A DNA stretch of 64,000 nucleotides, from the NCBI GenBank assembly GCA_019455245.1, contig JACFMR010000005.1, positions 62,001 to 126,000 of the forward strand, in the 5' to 3' direction. This document shows, piece after piece, positions 25,545 to 35,327 of this stretch. The DNA is from Opitutaceae bacterium. Its GTDB lineage: Bacteria; Verrucomicrobiota; Verrucomicrobiia; Opitutales; Opitutaceae. A program made the position numbers and the translations under genes. Positions within the stretch are counted from its first letter, which is position 1, and every line of letters begins with the position of its first letter. The notes under the pieces are model-generated. The model searched no databases. It had not been told where the DNA came from and saw only the letters and a program-made list of their open reading frames with translations.

Positions 25545-26243
25545 TCAGATGGACGCCGGCGCGACCTTGATGACCGCCTCGGCGGCCTGTTCCAGACCGC
25601 CCTTGAGACCGGCGCGCTGGTGCGCGATCTCGCCCTCGGGGTTGAGCACGGTGACGAGGTTGGAATGGGAAAACATGCCGTCGGCCTCCTGTTTGTATTT
25701 CACGCCGAGCAGCGCGGCGAGTTCGCTGACGGCATCGGAGTCGCCGTGCAGCAGGTGCCATTGGGCGTCGAGTTGACGCTCACTGCGGAACGCGTGCAGG
25801 GACGCGGGGGTGTCGCGTTCCACGTCAAACGAGACGAGCACGATGGCCACCTGTTCGCGCACATCGGCCGGCAGCAGATCGCGGATGCGGGTGATGTCGC
25901 TGATCGTGAGCGGGCAGGCGTAGCCGCAGGAGGCGAAGAACATCGTAAGGATGACCGGGCGGCCGCGGAAGGCGGCCAGCGTGACCGGTTCGCCGTCGTC
26001 ACCGGTGAACCCGGCCTCGAGCTGATAAAGCGAGTGCGGCGACAACGGGGCCGCGGCGTCGAGGGATTCGCAGCAGGCCGGTTCGGCGGCGGGTTTTGCC
26101 GCGGGTTCGTCGGTGGCGCAACACGCCGGGGCCGGCTTGGCGGGTTCTGGCGCAGCGGAGCAGCAGGGCGCGGGAGTCTTGGCGGAGAGGATGCCCGCGG
26201 TCAGCAGACCGGCGGCGCAGAAAATGAGGCGAAGTGTTTTCAT
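25545..26243 (-). CDS. SCO-family copper chaperone with CC-rich N-terminus
   Basis: 232 residues. A signal peptide is followed by a linker (about 25-62) with three Cys-Cys pairs ([21 protein letters not shown]). The SCO domain has the copper site CGYACPL (CxxxC) and the distal histidine in [13 protein letters not shown] proteins carry copper or reduce cysteines at CuA sites; next to nirK this one may help load a copper enzyme. The extra cysteine pairs look like a copper-collecting arm. The gene's first bases overlap the end of the NirV gene (26240), so it is read with nirK-nirV. Confidence 0.85.
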   Translation of the reverse strand: MKTLRLIFCAAGLLTAGILSAKTPAPCCSAAPEPAKPAPACCATDEPAAKPAAEPACCESLDAAAPLSPHSLYQLEAGFTGDDGEPVTLAAFRGRPVILTMFFASCGYACPLTISDITRIRDLLPADVREQVAIVLVSFDVERDTPASLHAFRSERQLDAQWHLLHGDSDAVSELAALLGVKYKQEADGMFSHSNLVTVLNPEGEIAHQRAGLKGGLEQAAEAVIKVAPASI

Positions 26244-27076
26244 GGTGCGGAAGGTGCGGCGGCCGGCGCGTCAACGTCGCGCGCGCAGCGGAAACCGAGG
26301 GAGCTGGTGGTGTTGTTGGCCTTCATCGAACTGCGCAGGGCCAGACGCATGAAGGCGGCGTAATCGCTGGTGTCGCGCGCGCCGACGGAGCCGGCGGAGC
26401 AAAACAGGTTGCGGTCGGTGGCGCTGTCGCCGCGCGACTCGCCGGTGACCATCGCGGTGTTGAAATCATCGACCCATTCCCAAACGTAGCCGAAGAGGCC
26501 GCGGAGGCCGAGAAGGTTGGGTCGGGCGTCGGCGGGCGACGGGATGAGGTCGGGCGTGGGCGTGGCAAACCAGCGGTAAATGTCGCCGGTGAGTTCGGGG
26601 TCGTTGCGGCCGTCGGCCGTGGTGTAGCCCACGGCGGCGGCGCGTTCCCACTCGGCCGTGGTGGGCAGGCGTTTGCCGGCCCAGCGGGCGTAGGCGCGGG
26701 CGGCAAACCAGGAAACGTTGACCACCGGCGCGTCGGGCGCGGCGCGCGGGCCGGGCTCGAGATCGGATGACCACTTTTCGAGATAGGAGCGGTCGGCGAA
26801 GAGCGGGCTCACCGCCGAACGGCGCCACTTGGGATTGGCCTGCACGAAGGCGAGAAACTCGCCGTTGGTCACGGGCAGGGGGTCGAGGTAGAACGCCGGC
26901 ACGGGGAGGCGCGCGGGATCTTCCGGTCCGGTGAACAGCGGGGCGTATTCGCCGGCGGGCACCAGGGTCATGCCGGCGGGTGTCGCCGCCGCGCCGCCCC
27001 ACACGGCCGTCAGCAAACCGGCGGCCAGCAGGGCGGGCAGCAGACGATGACGGAGCGTGGGACGACGGGTGGTCAT
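26240..27076 (-). CDS. nirV: NirV-like formylglycine-generating-enzyme homologue
   Basis: 278 residues with an N-terminal membrane or signal segment (about 11-31). The rest is a FGE-sulfatase (SUMF1-like) fold: [55 protein letters not shown] and a terminal [10 protein letters not shown]. NirV proteins sit next to nirK in many denitrifiers and are thought to help nitrite reductase maturation, though the step is not established. It follows nirK by 24 bases. The catalytic cysteines of true formylglycine-generating enzymes are not clearly conserved. Confidence 0.85.
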   Translation of the reverse strand: MTTRRPTLRHRLLPALLAAGLLTAVWGGAAATPAGMTLVPAGEYAPLFTGPEDPARLPVPAFYLDPLPVTNGEFLAFVQANPKWRRSAVSPLFADRSYLEKWSSDLEPGPRAAPDAPVVNVSWFAARAYARWAGKRLPTTAEWERAAAVGYTTADGRNDPELTGDIYRWFATPTPDLIPSPADARPNLLGLRGLFGYVWEWVDDFNTAMVTGESRGDSATDRNLFCSAGSVGARDTSDYAAFMRLALRSSMKANNTTSSLGFRCARDVDAPAAAPSAP

Positions 27077-27100
27077 GACGATTGTTTCCGGCTGACGGGA

Positions 27101-28618
27101 TTATTTGCTTTCGCTCAGCACGCGGCGGACATCGTCGACGTTGACGGAGCCGCCGTCGTTGCCCCAGGCGTTGAGCACGTAGGTGACGACATCGGCGACC
27201 TGCTGGTCGGTGAGGTGATCCTGCGGGGGCATGGCGCTGTTGTAGGTCTCGCCGTTGACGGTGACGGGGCCGGTGAGGCCCTTCTTGACCACGCGGATGG
27301 CGCGGTCGGTGTCGGCCAGAAGGTAGTCGGAACCCGCGAGCGGCGGGAAGACCTTGGGCATGCCCTTGCCGTCCGGCATGTGGCAGGCGAAGCAGAGCTG
27401 CATGTAGGTTTGTTTGCCGCGCTCGATCTGCACTTCCTTGGTGAGCCCGGCGATGGCGGGATTGCTCTTCATCTCGGCGGCGATCCGGTCCTGCAGTTCC
27501 TGTTGGCGTTTTTGCGCTTCCGTGCCTTCCTCGGACTGGGCCCCAAGGTAGATGGCATCGATTTCTTTGCCGGAATAGACCACGCGGTCGGCGGGGCCGC
27601 TGACCTTGAGCATGCCGAGGGCGCCCTTGTTGAAGGCGCGCGACAGCGAGTGGTCGACCAGCACGAAGGTGCCGGGGGCCTCGACCTTGAAGTCCACCAC
27701 GGTGGCACCGCCGGCGGGGACGAGCGTGGTCTGGATGTTGTTGGCGGGATGACTGAGGCTGCCTTCGGGATAGACCGTGTCGAAGATCTCGCCGATGACG
27801 TGGAAGGAGGAGGTGAGGTTGGGTCCGCCGACGCCGAAGTAGATGCGCACCTTGTCGCCGACCTCGGCGGTGAGGGCGTTGTCGCCGACGAGGGCGCCGA
27901 CCGCGCCGTTGAGCACGACGTAGGTGGGGCGCTCGTCGATGGACTTCATCATGTCGAAGGTCTGCAGGCCGGGTTCGCCGTAGTTGCCCTGGGTGTAGAA
28001 GTCGCCCTGCATGACGTAGTATTCCTTGTCGACGGGCGGCAGGCCTTCCTGGGGCTCGACGAGGATGAGGCCATACATGCCGTTGCCCACGTGCATGGGC
28101 ACCGGGGCGGTGGCGCAGTGATAGACGTAGAGACCGGGGTTGAGCGCCTTGAAGGTGAACTGCGAGCTGTGGCCCGGGGCGGTGAACGACGAGGTGGCGC
28201 CGCCGCCGGGACCGGTCACGGCGTGAAGGTCGATGTTGTGCGGCAGCTTGGAAGACGGGTGGTTGTTGAGGTGAAACTCCACGACGTCTCCCTCGCGGAT
28301 GCGAATGAACGAACCCGGCACGGTGCCGCCGAAGGTCCAGAAGGTGTAGGTCACGCCGTCGGCGATGCGGGCCTCGACCTCGCGCACCTCGAGATGCACG
28401 ACCACGCGGGCCGGAGTCTTGCGGGTGATGGGCGGCGGCACATGCGGCGGCGCCGTGAGGACGGCTTGCTCGACCGGCAGCGCCAGGATGGCGGGCGGCA
28501 GGTCCACCGGGCCTTCGACTTCACCGATCGGTTCGACGGCGCGGGCTTGGGGCAACGTTAGCGCAGCCGTCAGCAGGACACTGAGGGCGGCGAGGAGAAA
28601 AGGACGTTCGGTTTTCAT
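27101..28618 (-). CDS. nirK: Copper nitrite reductase NirK fused to cytochrome c
   Basis: 505 residues from ATG 28618 (MKTERPF); a GTG two codons upstream is less likely. A signal peptide is followed by two cupredoxin domains with all copper ligands visible: LPHNIDLHA (type 1 and type 2 His), [16 protein letters not shown] (type 2 His, type 1 Cys, His, Met), SSFHVIGE and [12 protein letters not shown]-terminal cytochrome c domain (about 395-490) has CFACH and a methionine ligand in NSAMPPQ. It reduces nitrite to NO in the periplasm; the fused heme domain receives electrons directly. An FNR-type box lies 57 bases upstream. nirV and an SCO gene follow in the same unit. Confidence 0.96.
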   Translation of the reverse strand: MKTERPFLLAALSVLLTAALTLPQARAVEPIGEVEGPVDLPPAILALPVEQAVLTAPPHVPPPITRKTPARVVVHLEVREVEARIADGVTYTFWTFGGTVPGSFIRIREGDVVEFHLNNHPSSKLPHNIDLHAVTGPGGGATSSFTAPGHSSQFTFKALNPGLYVYHCATAPVPMHVGNGMYGLILVEPQEGLPPVDKEYYVMQGDFYTQGNYGEPGLQTFDMMKSIDERPTYVVLNGAVGALVGDNALTAEVGDKVRIYFGVGGPNLTSSFHVIGEIFDTVYPEGSLSHPANNIQTTLVPAGGATVVDFKVEAPGTFVLVDHSLSRAFNKGALGMLKVSGPADRVVYSGKEIDAIYLGAQSEEGTEAQKRQQELQDRIAAEMKSNPAIAGLTKEVQIERGKQTYMQLCFACHMPDGKGMPKVFPPLAGSDYLLADTDRAIRVVKKGLTGPVTVNGETYNSAMPPQDHLTDQQVADVVTYVLNAWGNDGGSVNVDDVRRVLSESK

Positions 28619-28674
28619 AAGCACAGTGTTTGGGTTGGCGGGGATTACATTAGCGGGGGTTGGGGTTGAGAACC

Positions 28675-28688
28675 TTGACGCCGGTCAA
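28675..28688 (-). promoter_or_regulatory. FNR/DNR box upstream of nirK
   Basis: TTGACGCCGGTCAA, TTGAC-N4-GTCAA, 57 bases before the nirK start. Confidence 0.8.
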
Positions 28689-28711
28689 GCCGGGCGAAGG
28701 TTCGGCGAAAT

Positions 28712-29509
28712 TCACCACTGAAACGCGGCCGCAATGAGCAGCACATAGCCCAGGCCGAAGATGGCCTCGGCGATGCCGATGCGCTTGGCGGGCCAGTCGG
28801 GTTGCCACGCGGGCACCAGCAGACCGAGCCGCAATGCGGCGATCAGCACCAGCACGACGGCGGTCCAAGGTGCGTGGCCGGTTAGCGCGAGGGCTAAAAT
28901 CATCCCGACCGTGACGAACGTGGTCAACCCGGCGGGCGTCGGCCCGGCCGGCGAGCCTTTGCGCCGGCGCAGATACGTGCGGATGATCAACACCGTCGGC
29001 AGGCTCCGGGCCAGCATGATGGCGCTGAGTGTCACCGCGACGGCGACGGGCCGGCCGGCCTGCGCGGCCATGACGGCGGGCAACAGGGCGAAGATCCCGC
29101 ACGCGGCGAGTTCGGCGTGGGTGGCGCGGGATTCGTTTTGCCGATCCCAGTGCAGAAACAGAGCGGCCAGCGGCAATGCCGGCAGCAAAAACACCAAAGG
29201 CGACCAACCCGCCAGCAGGATGGCTTTGCCCACGCCAACAACCGCGCAGATACCGAGGATAACGACCGCGAGCCAAGCCGCGCGATGCGGTGCCCGCCAA
29301 ACAGCCTTGGCCGGACGGCGCAGGAAAAACGCCGCCGCCGCGCTCACCGCCAGCGCGCCGCCCGCGAGGGATGGCGCGACCAGCAGGCCGAACAGCACGG
29401 GTTCCAACGCCAGCGACCACGAGCCGTGTTCCTTGGGCAGAAACACCGACGATGCGGCCGGCCGGAAACCGGCGGTGGCGGAAGGCAGAGATTGTACAGC
29501 GGTATCCAT
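28712..29509 (-). CDS. YwiC-like integral membrane protein
   Basis: 265 residues with seven or eight membrane helices. The N-terminal signature FLPKEHGSWSLALEPVL is the conserved opening of the YwiC-like family, which in Bacillus lies beside nitrate-respiration genes; the function is unknown. A basic loop HWDRQNESRATHAELAACG separates helices. It lies upstream of nirK in the same direction, 93 bases before the nirK start, and has its own FNR-type box 35 bases upstream. The start is ATG 29509 (MDTAVQS). Confidence 0.8.
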   Translation of the reverse strand: MDTAVQSLPSATAGFRPAASSVFLPKEHGSWSLALEPVLFGLLVAPSLAGGALAVSAAAAFFLRRPAKAVWRAPHRAAWLAVVILGICAVVGVGKAILLAGWSPLVFLLPALPLAALFLHWDRQNESRATHAELAACGIFALLPAVMAAQAGRPVAVAVTLSAIMLARSLPTVLIIRTYLRRRKGSPAGPTPAGLTTFVTVGMILALALTGHAPWTAVVLVLIAALRLGLLVPAWQPDWPAKRIGIAEAIFGLGYVLLIAAAFQW

Positions 29510-29543
29510 CGGTTAAGTCTGCCCGGTCGTGGGGCGGGGGGCA

Positions 29544-29557
29544 TTGACCCTGATCAA
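29544..29557. promoter_or_regulatory. FNR/DNR box between the YwiC-like gene and the response regulator
   Basis: TTGACCCTGATCAA, TTGAC-N4-ATCAA. It is 35 bases from the YwiC-like start (minus strand) and 114 from the response regulator start (plus strand); the first is the better-placed target. Confidence 0.75.
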
Positions 29558-29670
29558 GGGTAGCGGTTCGTGAACGTGACCGACATCCGCCGCAGACAAA
29601 AGCCGCAAATCCGCGACTGGGGAGAATTGCCGATTGTTATGCCATGCGATCCGGGTGATACTCCCGGGTG

Positions 29671-30333
29671 ATGCGGATAGTGATTGTCGAGGATCATCAG
29701 ATGTTTCGGGAGGTCATTCACAAGGTGTGCGTGACCGACTTCGGCCATCAGGTGGTCGGCCAGGCGGGCGACGGCGCCACCGCGGTGAGCGTTATCCTGC
29801 GCGAACAACCCGACCTGCTGCTGCTCGACCTGCAACTGCCGGACATGGACGGGTTCACAATCATTGAGACCGTGCGCAAGATCCTGCCGGCGCTGCGCAT
29901 CATCGTCATCACCTCCACGCAGGGCGACTACACGATTTTCCGGGCCGAACGCGCGGGCATCGACGGATTTGTCGACAAGAACGCCAACAGCCTCGACAGC
30001 CTGCGGGTGGCGATCGAGACCGTGGCGGCGGGTCGCCGCTACCTGGCGCCGTCCTTTGCCCGCGCACATGAGGCGCGAATCGCGAACCCGCGCTCCTTCG
30101 ACAAGGTGCTGACCGAGCGCGAGCGCCACGTGCTCACGTTGATCGGGCAATCGCTCTCGGACGACGAGATCGCGGACGAGCTTAAGGTCTCCTTCAACAC
30201 CGCGGCGACCTTCCGTTCGCGCATCATGAAAAAGCTCAACGTGCGCAGCACGCCCAAGCTGATCCGCTACGCCATCGAGCACGGCTTCACGCAGATGACT
30301 TCGCGGGAAGATACCGGGTCAGGGACTTCTTGA
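29671..30333 (+). CDS. NarL/FixJ-type response regulator
   Basis: 220 residues from ATG 29671 ([10 protein letters not shown]); a GTG directly before it is possible. A receiver domain (1-120) has the acidic pocket VEDH, the phospho-acceptor in [12 protein letters not shown] and the lysine in GFVDKNA. A C-terminal LuxR HTH follows ([35 protein letters not shown]). The gene converges on the large hybrid kinase and their 3' ends overlap by 47 bases. It is the natural candidate for the phosphorelay output of that kinase and for binding the palindrome at 34152-34175, but neither is shown by sequence. Confidence 0.88.
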   Translation: MRIVIVEDHQMFREVIHKVCVTDFGHQVVGQAGDGATAVSVILREQPDLLLLDLQLPDMDGFTIIETVRKILPALRIIVITSTQGDYTIFRAERAGIDGFVDKNANSLDSLRVAIETVAAGRRYLAPSFARAHEARIANPRSFDKVLTERERHVLTLIGQSLSDDEIADELKVSFNTAATFRSRIMKKLNVRSTPKLIRYAIEHGFTQMTSREDTGSGTS

Positions 30334-32410
30334 GGGCGAAAATCGCGGACGCGAGTTGACCGCCCATCCGTTCGAGTTCGGTTTCCTCGGCAAAATCCGC
30401 CGCATCCTCGATGGCCCGGGCGGTCGCGGCGAGTTCCTCGGCGTCAACCATCCGCGCATGGGACACGAGACGGTGGGCGGCGCGACCCAGCACGGGCCGG
30501 TCGCGGGTCACGAGCGCGTCGATAAATTCCAAGTGCAGGGTTTGCAGCACCCCGAGGTAGCGGCCGATTTCACCCTGCAGTGCGCCGGGGGCGTCACCGG
30601 CGAGGAAGGCCAGCAACCGCAGATTCACGCTGGAATCGGTTTCGGCGGGCAATTGCACCGATGCCGCCGGCCGGGCCGTCGCGGGGATGCCGGTGAGCGC
30701 GGCGTGCAGCTTCTCCGGCGTGATGGGTTTGCCCAGGAACGAATCCATGCCGGCGGCGAGGCAGGCCTCGCGATCCTGCACGGTGGAGTAGGCGGTCGTG
30801 GCAATGACCATGGTGTGCGTCAGGCCGGCTTCGCGCGCCCGCAGCCGCCGCGCGACCTCGAGGCCGCTCATGTCGGGCAGGTCGTAATCAAGGAACACCG
30901 CGCGATACGAGTCCGCCGCGAGCAGGCGCAATGCCTCCTCGCCGCACCGGGCGAAATCAACCGTGAAACCATAACGCTGCAGCATCGCGCCCAGCGCCCG
31001 GGCGTTGTAGTCGAGATCCTCGACCACAAGGGCGCGGGCGCCGGCCATTGAGGGCAGCGCCGGCAGGGGCGCCTGCGCGGCGTCCGATGCGGTGTGCAGC
31101 GGCAGCCGCAGGAAAAACGTCGCGCCGCGGCCCGGCGCGCTCGCCACGCCCACGCTGCCCTGCATCCGTTCGGCCACCGCGCGGCAAACCGCCAGTCCGA
31201 GACCGGCGCCGGGCAGCCCGGCCTGGCGGGCGGTCTTGAGGCGGGAGAAGCGGGTGAAGAGCACGGCCTGGTCCTCGGTGCTGATGCCCGGGCCGTCGTC
31301 GGTCACCGCGAAGGTCACGTGTCCGTTGTCCGAATACGCCGAGAGCCGCACCCGGCCGCCGCCGCTGAACTTGAGGGCGTTGGTGGCGTAGTTGACCACG
31401 ATTTGCTGCACGCGGGCCGGATCCGCCAGCACGCGCGAGGGCAGGGTCGGGTCGATCTCGATGTCGAAGTGCGCCCCGGCCTCGGCCGCCGGATTGGCGA
31501 GCATGCGGGTCACGCTTTCGAGGATTTCCGCGGGATTGCACGGCTGGGTTTGGACGGTAAACGCGCCGGCCTCGATGGCGGAGAAGTCAAGCACGTCCTC
31601 GACCAGCGAGGCGAGGAACGTGGCGCAGTTGCGCAGCGTGGCGACCAGCTCGGACTGCTCCGCGTTCAATGGCGTGTCGGCCAGTGCCGTCGCGGAGCCG
31701 ATGATGCCGTTCATCGGGTTGCGGATCTCGTGGCTCATGCTCGCGACGAACTCGGTTTTTGCGGCGTTGGCCTTTTCCAATTCATGGGTGCGTTGCCGCA
31801 CGGTTTCTTCCAGCAGGTGCGCCCGCCGCCGCACGGTGCGCAGGCGCAGGCCGTAGATGCCGGCGAGCGCGGCGGCCAGCAGCACGGCATAACCGCCGTA
31901 GGCATAGGGCGTGCGCCACCACGGCGGTGCGATGGCAAACCGCAGCACCGCGGGCTCGCTGACTTCCCCGGTGTCGGCGATGATCCGCACCTCAAAGGTG
32001 TAGTCACCTTCGCGCAGGTTGGTGAAATCCAACTCGGCGTCGTTGGTCGGGGCGGACCAGTCGCGGTCGAGCCCGATCAAACGCGTCTGGTAGCGGAGGG
32101 TGTCGCGCCGGCCGTAGTCGGTGGAGCCGAACTCCACGTGCAGGCGACGGGTGGCGTAGGGCAGGCGTCCGGAAGCGGGCCGCGACGGCTGACCGTCCGC
32201 ATCGAGGGCCGTGGCGCGCAACAGGGGTTTCCGCGGGGTGGACGGCACCAACCGGCCGGGCTGCTCCACGCGCAGGAGCGCCTCGCTGCCTGCGATCCAC
32301 AGCACTTCGCCGGCGGACGTTGCCTGCACCAGCAGATCGCGCGGCAGGCCGGCGGTGGCCAGGCCCTCAATCGCGCGGGGCTGCCACGCGACCCCGTTCT
32401 CCGCGGCCAC
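30287..32410 (-). CDS. Hybrid histidine kinase, C-terminal part (kinase, receiver, HPt)
   Basis: This frame carries the last propeller strands, a Y_Y_Y (triple-tyrosine) domain ([15 protein letters not shown]), one membrane helix (about 170-190) and a HisKA box ([15 protein letters not shown]). An ATPase domain ([31 protein letters not shown]), a receiver ([26 protein letters not shown]) and a C-terminal HPt domain ([18 protein letters not shown]) follow. It opens in a GTG only because the reading frame is broken: its natural N-terminus is in the frame of 32077-34116. One missing base in a run of four C (minus strand, 32424-32427) would join them. If intact it would be a roughly 1275-residue membrane sensor with a full phosphorelay. 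Confidence 0.85.
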   Translation of the reverse strand: MAAENGVAWQPRAIEGLATAGLPRDLLVQATSAGEVLWIAGSEALLRVEQPGRLVPSTPRKPLLRATALDADGQPSRPASGRLPYATRRLHVEFGSTDYGRRDTLRYQTRLIGLDRDWSAPTNDAELDFTNLREGDYTFEVRIIADTGEVSEPAVLRFAIAPPWWRTPYAYGGYAVLLAAALAGIYGLRLRTVRRRAHLLEETVRQRTHELEKANAAKTEFVASMSHEIRNPMNGIIGSATALADTPLNAEQSELVATLRNCATFLASLVEDVLDFSAIEAGAFTVQTQPCNPAEILESVTRMLANPAAEAGAHFDIEIDPTLPSRVLADPARVQQIVVNYATNALKFSGGGRVRLSAYSDNGHVTFAVTDDGPGISTEDQAVLFTRFSRLKTARQAGLPGAGLGLAVCRAVAERMQGSVGVASAPGRGATFFLRLPLHTASDAAQAPLPALPSMAGARALVVEDLDYNARALGAMLQRYGFTVDFARCGEEALRLLAADSYRAVFLDYDLPDMSGLEVARRLRAREAGLTHTMVIATTAYSTVQDREACLAAGMDSFLGKPITPEKLHAALTGIPATARPAASVQLPAETDSSVNLRLLAFLAGDAPGALQGEIGRYLGVLQTLHLEFIDALVTRDRPVLGRAAHRLVSHARMVDAEELAATARAIEDAADFAEETELERMGGQLASAIFALKKSLTRYLPAKSSA

Positions 32411-34116
32411 GAGCCGGCCGATCCGGGGCGCAATTCCGCGCGGGCTCCGGCGAGTGCAACCCAGACCCGGCCGCCGGTATCCGCATTGGAAATGGCGAGG
32501 ACATGGCCCGACGGAAAATCCCGCACCGGTTCAAAACGGTCGGTGGCCGGGTTCAGCCAGTGGGCGCCATCGGCCCCGAACGCCACCAAGGTGGATCCGA
32601 AGCGGGTGATCTGCACGCGGCCTTCCGCGGCGGGGAAGCCATGCGTGGAAGCGGCATTGGTCGCGGCCACCGGGGTGTCGGCCCGGGGCTGCGCGACGAG
32701 CAGGCCCTTGGCGCCGGTGCCGATCCAGAGCCGGCCGCCGTCGTCGAAAAGAAAATTTTCCGCGATGTCGGGCAATTCGTGCGTCAATTCGCGCGCGGTG
32801 CCGCCGGCGATGGGGAAGCGCACGATTTTGCGGCCGTCGGCGATGTCGTACCAACCGGGCCGGTCGGCCGGGTGGATTTTGAAAATGTCTATCGGAGTCT
32901 TATAAATTATCTTCGGGTTTTCCGCGCCAAGCAGGTGCACCCCGAATGCGGTGGCTACCATCAGACCGTCGGGTGTTGCCACCAGGTCACGACACATGCC
33001 GCGAAGTTCCCCAATGGAGTTGAAGGTTCCGGCCTCCAACTGTGACACCCCCTCGTTTGTCAGCACGGTGAGCGTGCGGTCGTATTCCGTCAATTTGGTC
33101 ACCCCGCTCGCCGGCAGGCCTTGCCGCGCGTCCAGGCGGGCGATGCCGGCCATGGTGTTGAGCCGGAAGAACCGCGTGCTGGATGTCGCCCAAAGCGCGC
33201 CGTCGCGATCGACGAACAGACCGAAAATCTCATCGGTCGGCAGACCGCCGGCGGAGTTCAACACGCGCTGCAACTTGAGATCCGAACCGACCAGGGCGAT
33301 GCCGCCGCGCAACGTGCCCAACGCCAGTGTGCCGTCGGGCAACTGCCGGACCGAGGTGAGGATGTTTTCGCGGATGAAGGTGGAGAGATCGGGGTCGGGA
33401 TAGGTGATGTGATCCTCGGCGAAAAATCCCACGCCTTCGGTTGTAACATGAACTTTGCGCGACCCTAATTCACCGATCCAAAATATGCTCCGATATCCGG
33501 TTTTGGATTCATGAATTTCCACCTTGGGGCCCGTATTCTCCACACGCATCAAGCCCAGTGAATGGTGGTATACGTATACGTCACCTCTGTGGGTAGATGA
33601 TATCAGGCGCCGAGGGGCATCGAAATGCCAATGGGAGAACGATTTTCCGTTCCAAGCCAGTATGTATTTGTCGCTGATAAAAACCGCGCCATTTCCCTTG
33701 GGATATACCTTCCATACATCGCCGAGCTCACTTTCCAGATCTGGCAAATGTCTGGTGAGGGAATGGAATGTCCAGTCGCCCGTTGACGATTGCTCAAACC
33801 AGCCCAGCTCATTGTTGCCCGCCGCCCAAAGCCGGCCATCGGCAGAAAATTCAAGGGCACGAACCGCATAGCTGTTGCCCATCGGATAATCGCGCCAGCG
33901 TTCGCCGTCGGTGACATAGAGTCGATCGCCACCAACATAGAGCAAACCGTTGTCATCCTGAGTGGCGCACCATGTCATGGTCTCACGGCCCAGATCCGCG
34001 GCATCGTAGGTGGTGACGGGCACCGCACCCGTGGTGGTTGAAACCGCTTCAACGCGCAGCCCCGGCATCATTACAAGACCGGCAAGCAGCAGAAGGCGGG
34101 GGACCAAGGCAATCAC
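32077..34116 (-). CDS. Hybrid histidine kinase, N-terminal propeller sensor part
   Basis: A signal peptide ([20 protein letters not shown]) is followed by a long periplasmic two-component-propeller region of repeated blades ([53 protein letters not shown]). Such propellers bind extracellular ligands in the hybrid sensors of Bacteroidota and Verrucomicrobiota. Real homology ends near residue 565 ([14 protein letters not shown]); after that the frame reads shadow sequence to a stop at 32077 while the true continuation shifts to the frame ending at 30287. It is divergent from the peptide/YcaO operon, sharing the intergenic palindrome at 34152-34175. Confidence 0.82.
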   Translation of the reverse strand: MIALVPRLLLLAGLVMMPGLRVEAVSTTTGAVPVTTYDAADLGRETMTWCATQDDNGLLYVGGDRLYVTDGERWRDYPMGNSYAVRALEFSADGRLWAAGNNELGWFEQSSTGDWTFHSLTRHLPDLESELGDVWKVYPKGNGAVFISDKYILAWNGKSFSHWHFDAPRRLISSTHRGDVYVYHHSLGLMRVENTGPKVEIHESKTGYRSIFWIGELGSRKVHVTTEGVGFFAEDHITYPDPDLSTFIRENILTSVRQLPDGTLALGTLRGGIALVGSDLKLQRVLNSAGGLPTDEIFGLFVDRDGALWATSSTRFFRLNTMAGIARLDARQGLPASGVTKLTEYDRTLTVLTNEGVSQLEAGTFNSIGELRGMCRDLVATPDGLMVATAFGVHLLGAENPKIIYKTPIDIFKIHPADRPGWYDIADGRKIVRFPIAGGTARELTHELPDIAENFLFDDGGRLWIGTGAKGLLVAQPRADTPVAATNAASTHGFPAAEGRVQITRFGSTLVAFGADGAHWLNPATDRFEPVRDFPSGHVLAISNADTGGRVWVALAGARAELRPGSAGSWPRRTGSRGSPARLRAWPPPACRAICWCRQRPPAKCCGSQAARRSCAWSSPAGWCRPPRGNPCCAPRPSMRTVSRRGPLPDACPTPPVACTWSSAPPTTAGATPSATRRV

Positions 34117-34151
34117 GACACCGGATATAAGAACACCATCCCGGCGGTCTG

Positions 34152-34175
34152 GCCATACTGGAATTCCAGTATGGC
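34152..34175. promoter_or_regulatory. Perfect 24-bp palindrome in divergent promoter region
   Basis: Half-site GCCATACTGGAA followed directly by its reverse complement, with no spacer. It lies 35 bases from the sensor kinase start (34116, minus) and 63 bases before the peptide gene start (34239, plus). It is well placed as an operator for both divergent units. Confidence 0.7.
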
Positions 34176-34238
34176 ATCTTAAAAATCATGACCCGGCGGG
34201 CTTGGATATGGGGGACATTTCCCATGCTGGAGCCTGTT

Positions 34239-34436
34239 ATGAAAACCACCAAAAATATCCTGCTGGGGTTCACGGCCAGTCTGCTTTTCGCGGTTGGCTT
34301 TGCCAAGGCGGCCGACCGTCTTGATTCTTACGTGCAGGGCTTCATGCCCGAGCATTTCAATGGCACGATGACTTCCATCGGCCCCTGTGTGGCTCCGTGC
34401 GACGAGTCGTCGCCCGACCCGGGTGCGGAGGTCTGA
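34239..34436 (+). CDS. 65-residue exported peptide, candidate RiPP precursor
   Basis: Starts at ATG 34239 (MKTTKNILLG); in-frame codons upstream would only add an unneeded N-terminus. Residues 1-24 are a clean Sec signal ending FAKA. The mature part of about 41 residues (ADRLDSYVQGFMPEHFNGTM..., ending in PCVAPCDESSPDPGAEV) has a CxxxC pair and several Thr and Ser residues. It lies three bases before the YcaO-like gene, in tight operon order with a kinase hybrid. A short Cys/Ser/Thr-bearing peptide next to a YcaO protein suggests a modified peptide (azoline or thioamide), but a Sec signal is unusual for a RiPP leader. It could instead be a secreted signalling peptide. Confidence 0.6.
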   Translation: MKTTKNILLGFTASLLFAVGFAKAADRLDSYVQGFMPEHFNGTMTSIGPCVAPCDESSPDPGAEV

Positions 34437-34439
34437 GCG

Positions 34440-35327
34440 ATGTTCAGCCTGGCCTCTTTGCGTTATCGCAGCGTGATGGCATCACGCGGCGGACCGGTCG
34501 AGCGGATCGAGACGGGGGATTTCCCCGTTTTCGGCCGCCGGCTCTTCATGGCCAACGCCCGGCTGCGGCCGGGGTTGGTGGCCCGCCGGCAGCGCCAGGT
34601 TTACAGCGATGCGGATGGCTCCGGTGCCCACGTCTCCCCGATGGTGGCGCGGCACATGGCGGTCTCCGAGTCGCTTGAGCGTTGGGCTTTCCACGCGACC
34701 GTCCGTTCCGAACGGCGCGAGGAATTCGGTTTCGACGTTGATGAAACGTCGAACGGCATGGCCGCCTTTCCCGGTTTGTCCGCAGCGCCGGCACGGCGTG
34801 GGGCCATCCTGGAATCGTTGGAGCGGTTTTGCCTCCTGCATTGGTGGGAAGGCAAAATCGACGGCCAGTTGCGTGATACGGAGTGGCCCGGGGTTAGCGC
34901 CCTGGCGTTTGAACCGCCGCTTGGTGGAGTGGCGGTCCTGCTCTTTGCCCGTTCCGAATGGGGGTTTCACGTTTACGGCCATGCCGCAGCCGAATCCTTC
35001 ACCCGCGCCTGCGAGCGTGCGTTGCTGGAAATGACCCGGCACGAATTGGTGCTCCGCTGCCGGCTGTTGGCGATGCGGCAGGGGCCCACCGCCCCGATCA
35101 CCGAGCGCCTGGAAAGGCGGTCGTGGTTCTTTGCCACCGAGGAGGGTCACGAGCTGTTTCGCGAGCGGTTGGCCAGGACCTGCGCCAAGCCGGCCCCGCG
35201 CCCCGAGATCGTCTGCGATCGTGAGGTCACCGGTCCTTGGTCGGACTACACCACAGTCTGGCGGTTTGTGCTACGGCCGCCGTCCAACCGTTTTCTTGAG
35301 GAGGACGAGCGGTATTTCTTCTGGTGA
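34440..35327 (+). CDS. YcaO-like domain protein
   Basis: 295 residues. It resembles YcaO cyclodehydratases in two blocks. The first is GSGAHVSPMVARHMAVSESLERW, the equivalent of the GKG...SAxxEAxER ATP-binding block. The second is ETSNGMAAF...ARRGAILESLERFCLLHWW, the equivalent of the SNG-A-G...AL-E-IERD---WW block with its nucleotide-contacting Asn, Glu and Arg. The third block is degenerate (RALLEMTRHELVLRCR instead of EA-QSR), and the proline-rich tail is missing; the protein is shorter than most YcaO domains. YcaO proteins activate peptide backbone amides with ATP to make azolines or thioamides. A ribosome-binding GGAG lies nine bases before ATG 34440, inside the end of the peptide gene. 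It overlaps the next gene by four bases (GTGA). Confidence 0.7.
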   Translation: MFSLASLRYRSVMASRGGPVERIETGDFPVFGRRLFMANARLRPGLVARRQRQVYSDADGSGAHVSPMVARHMAVSESLERWAFHATVRSERREEFGFDVDETSNGMAAFPGLSAAPARRGAILESLERFCLLHWWEGKIDGQLRDTEWPGVSALAFEPPLGGVAVLLFARSEWGFHVYGHAAAESFTRACERALLEMTRHELVLRCRLLAMRQGPTAPITERLERRSWFFATEEGHELFRERLARTCAKPAPRPEIVCDREVTGPWSDYTTVWRFVLRPPSNRFLEEDERYFFW

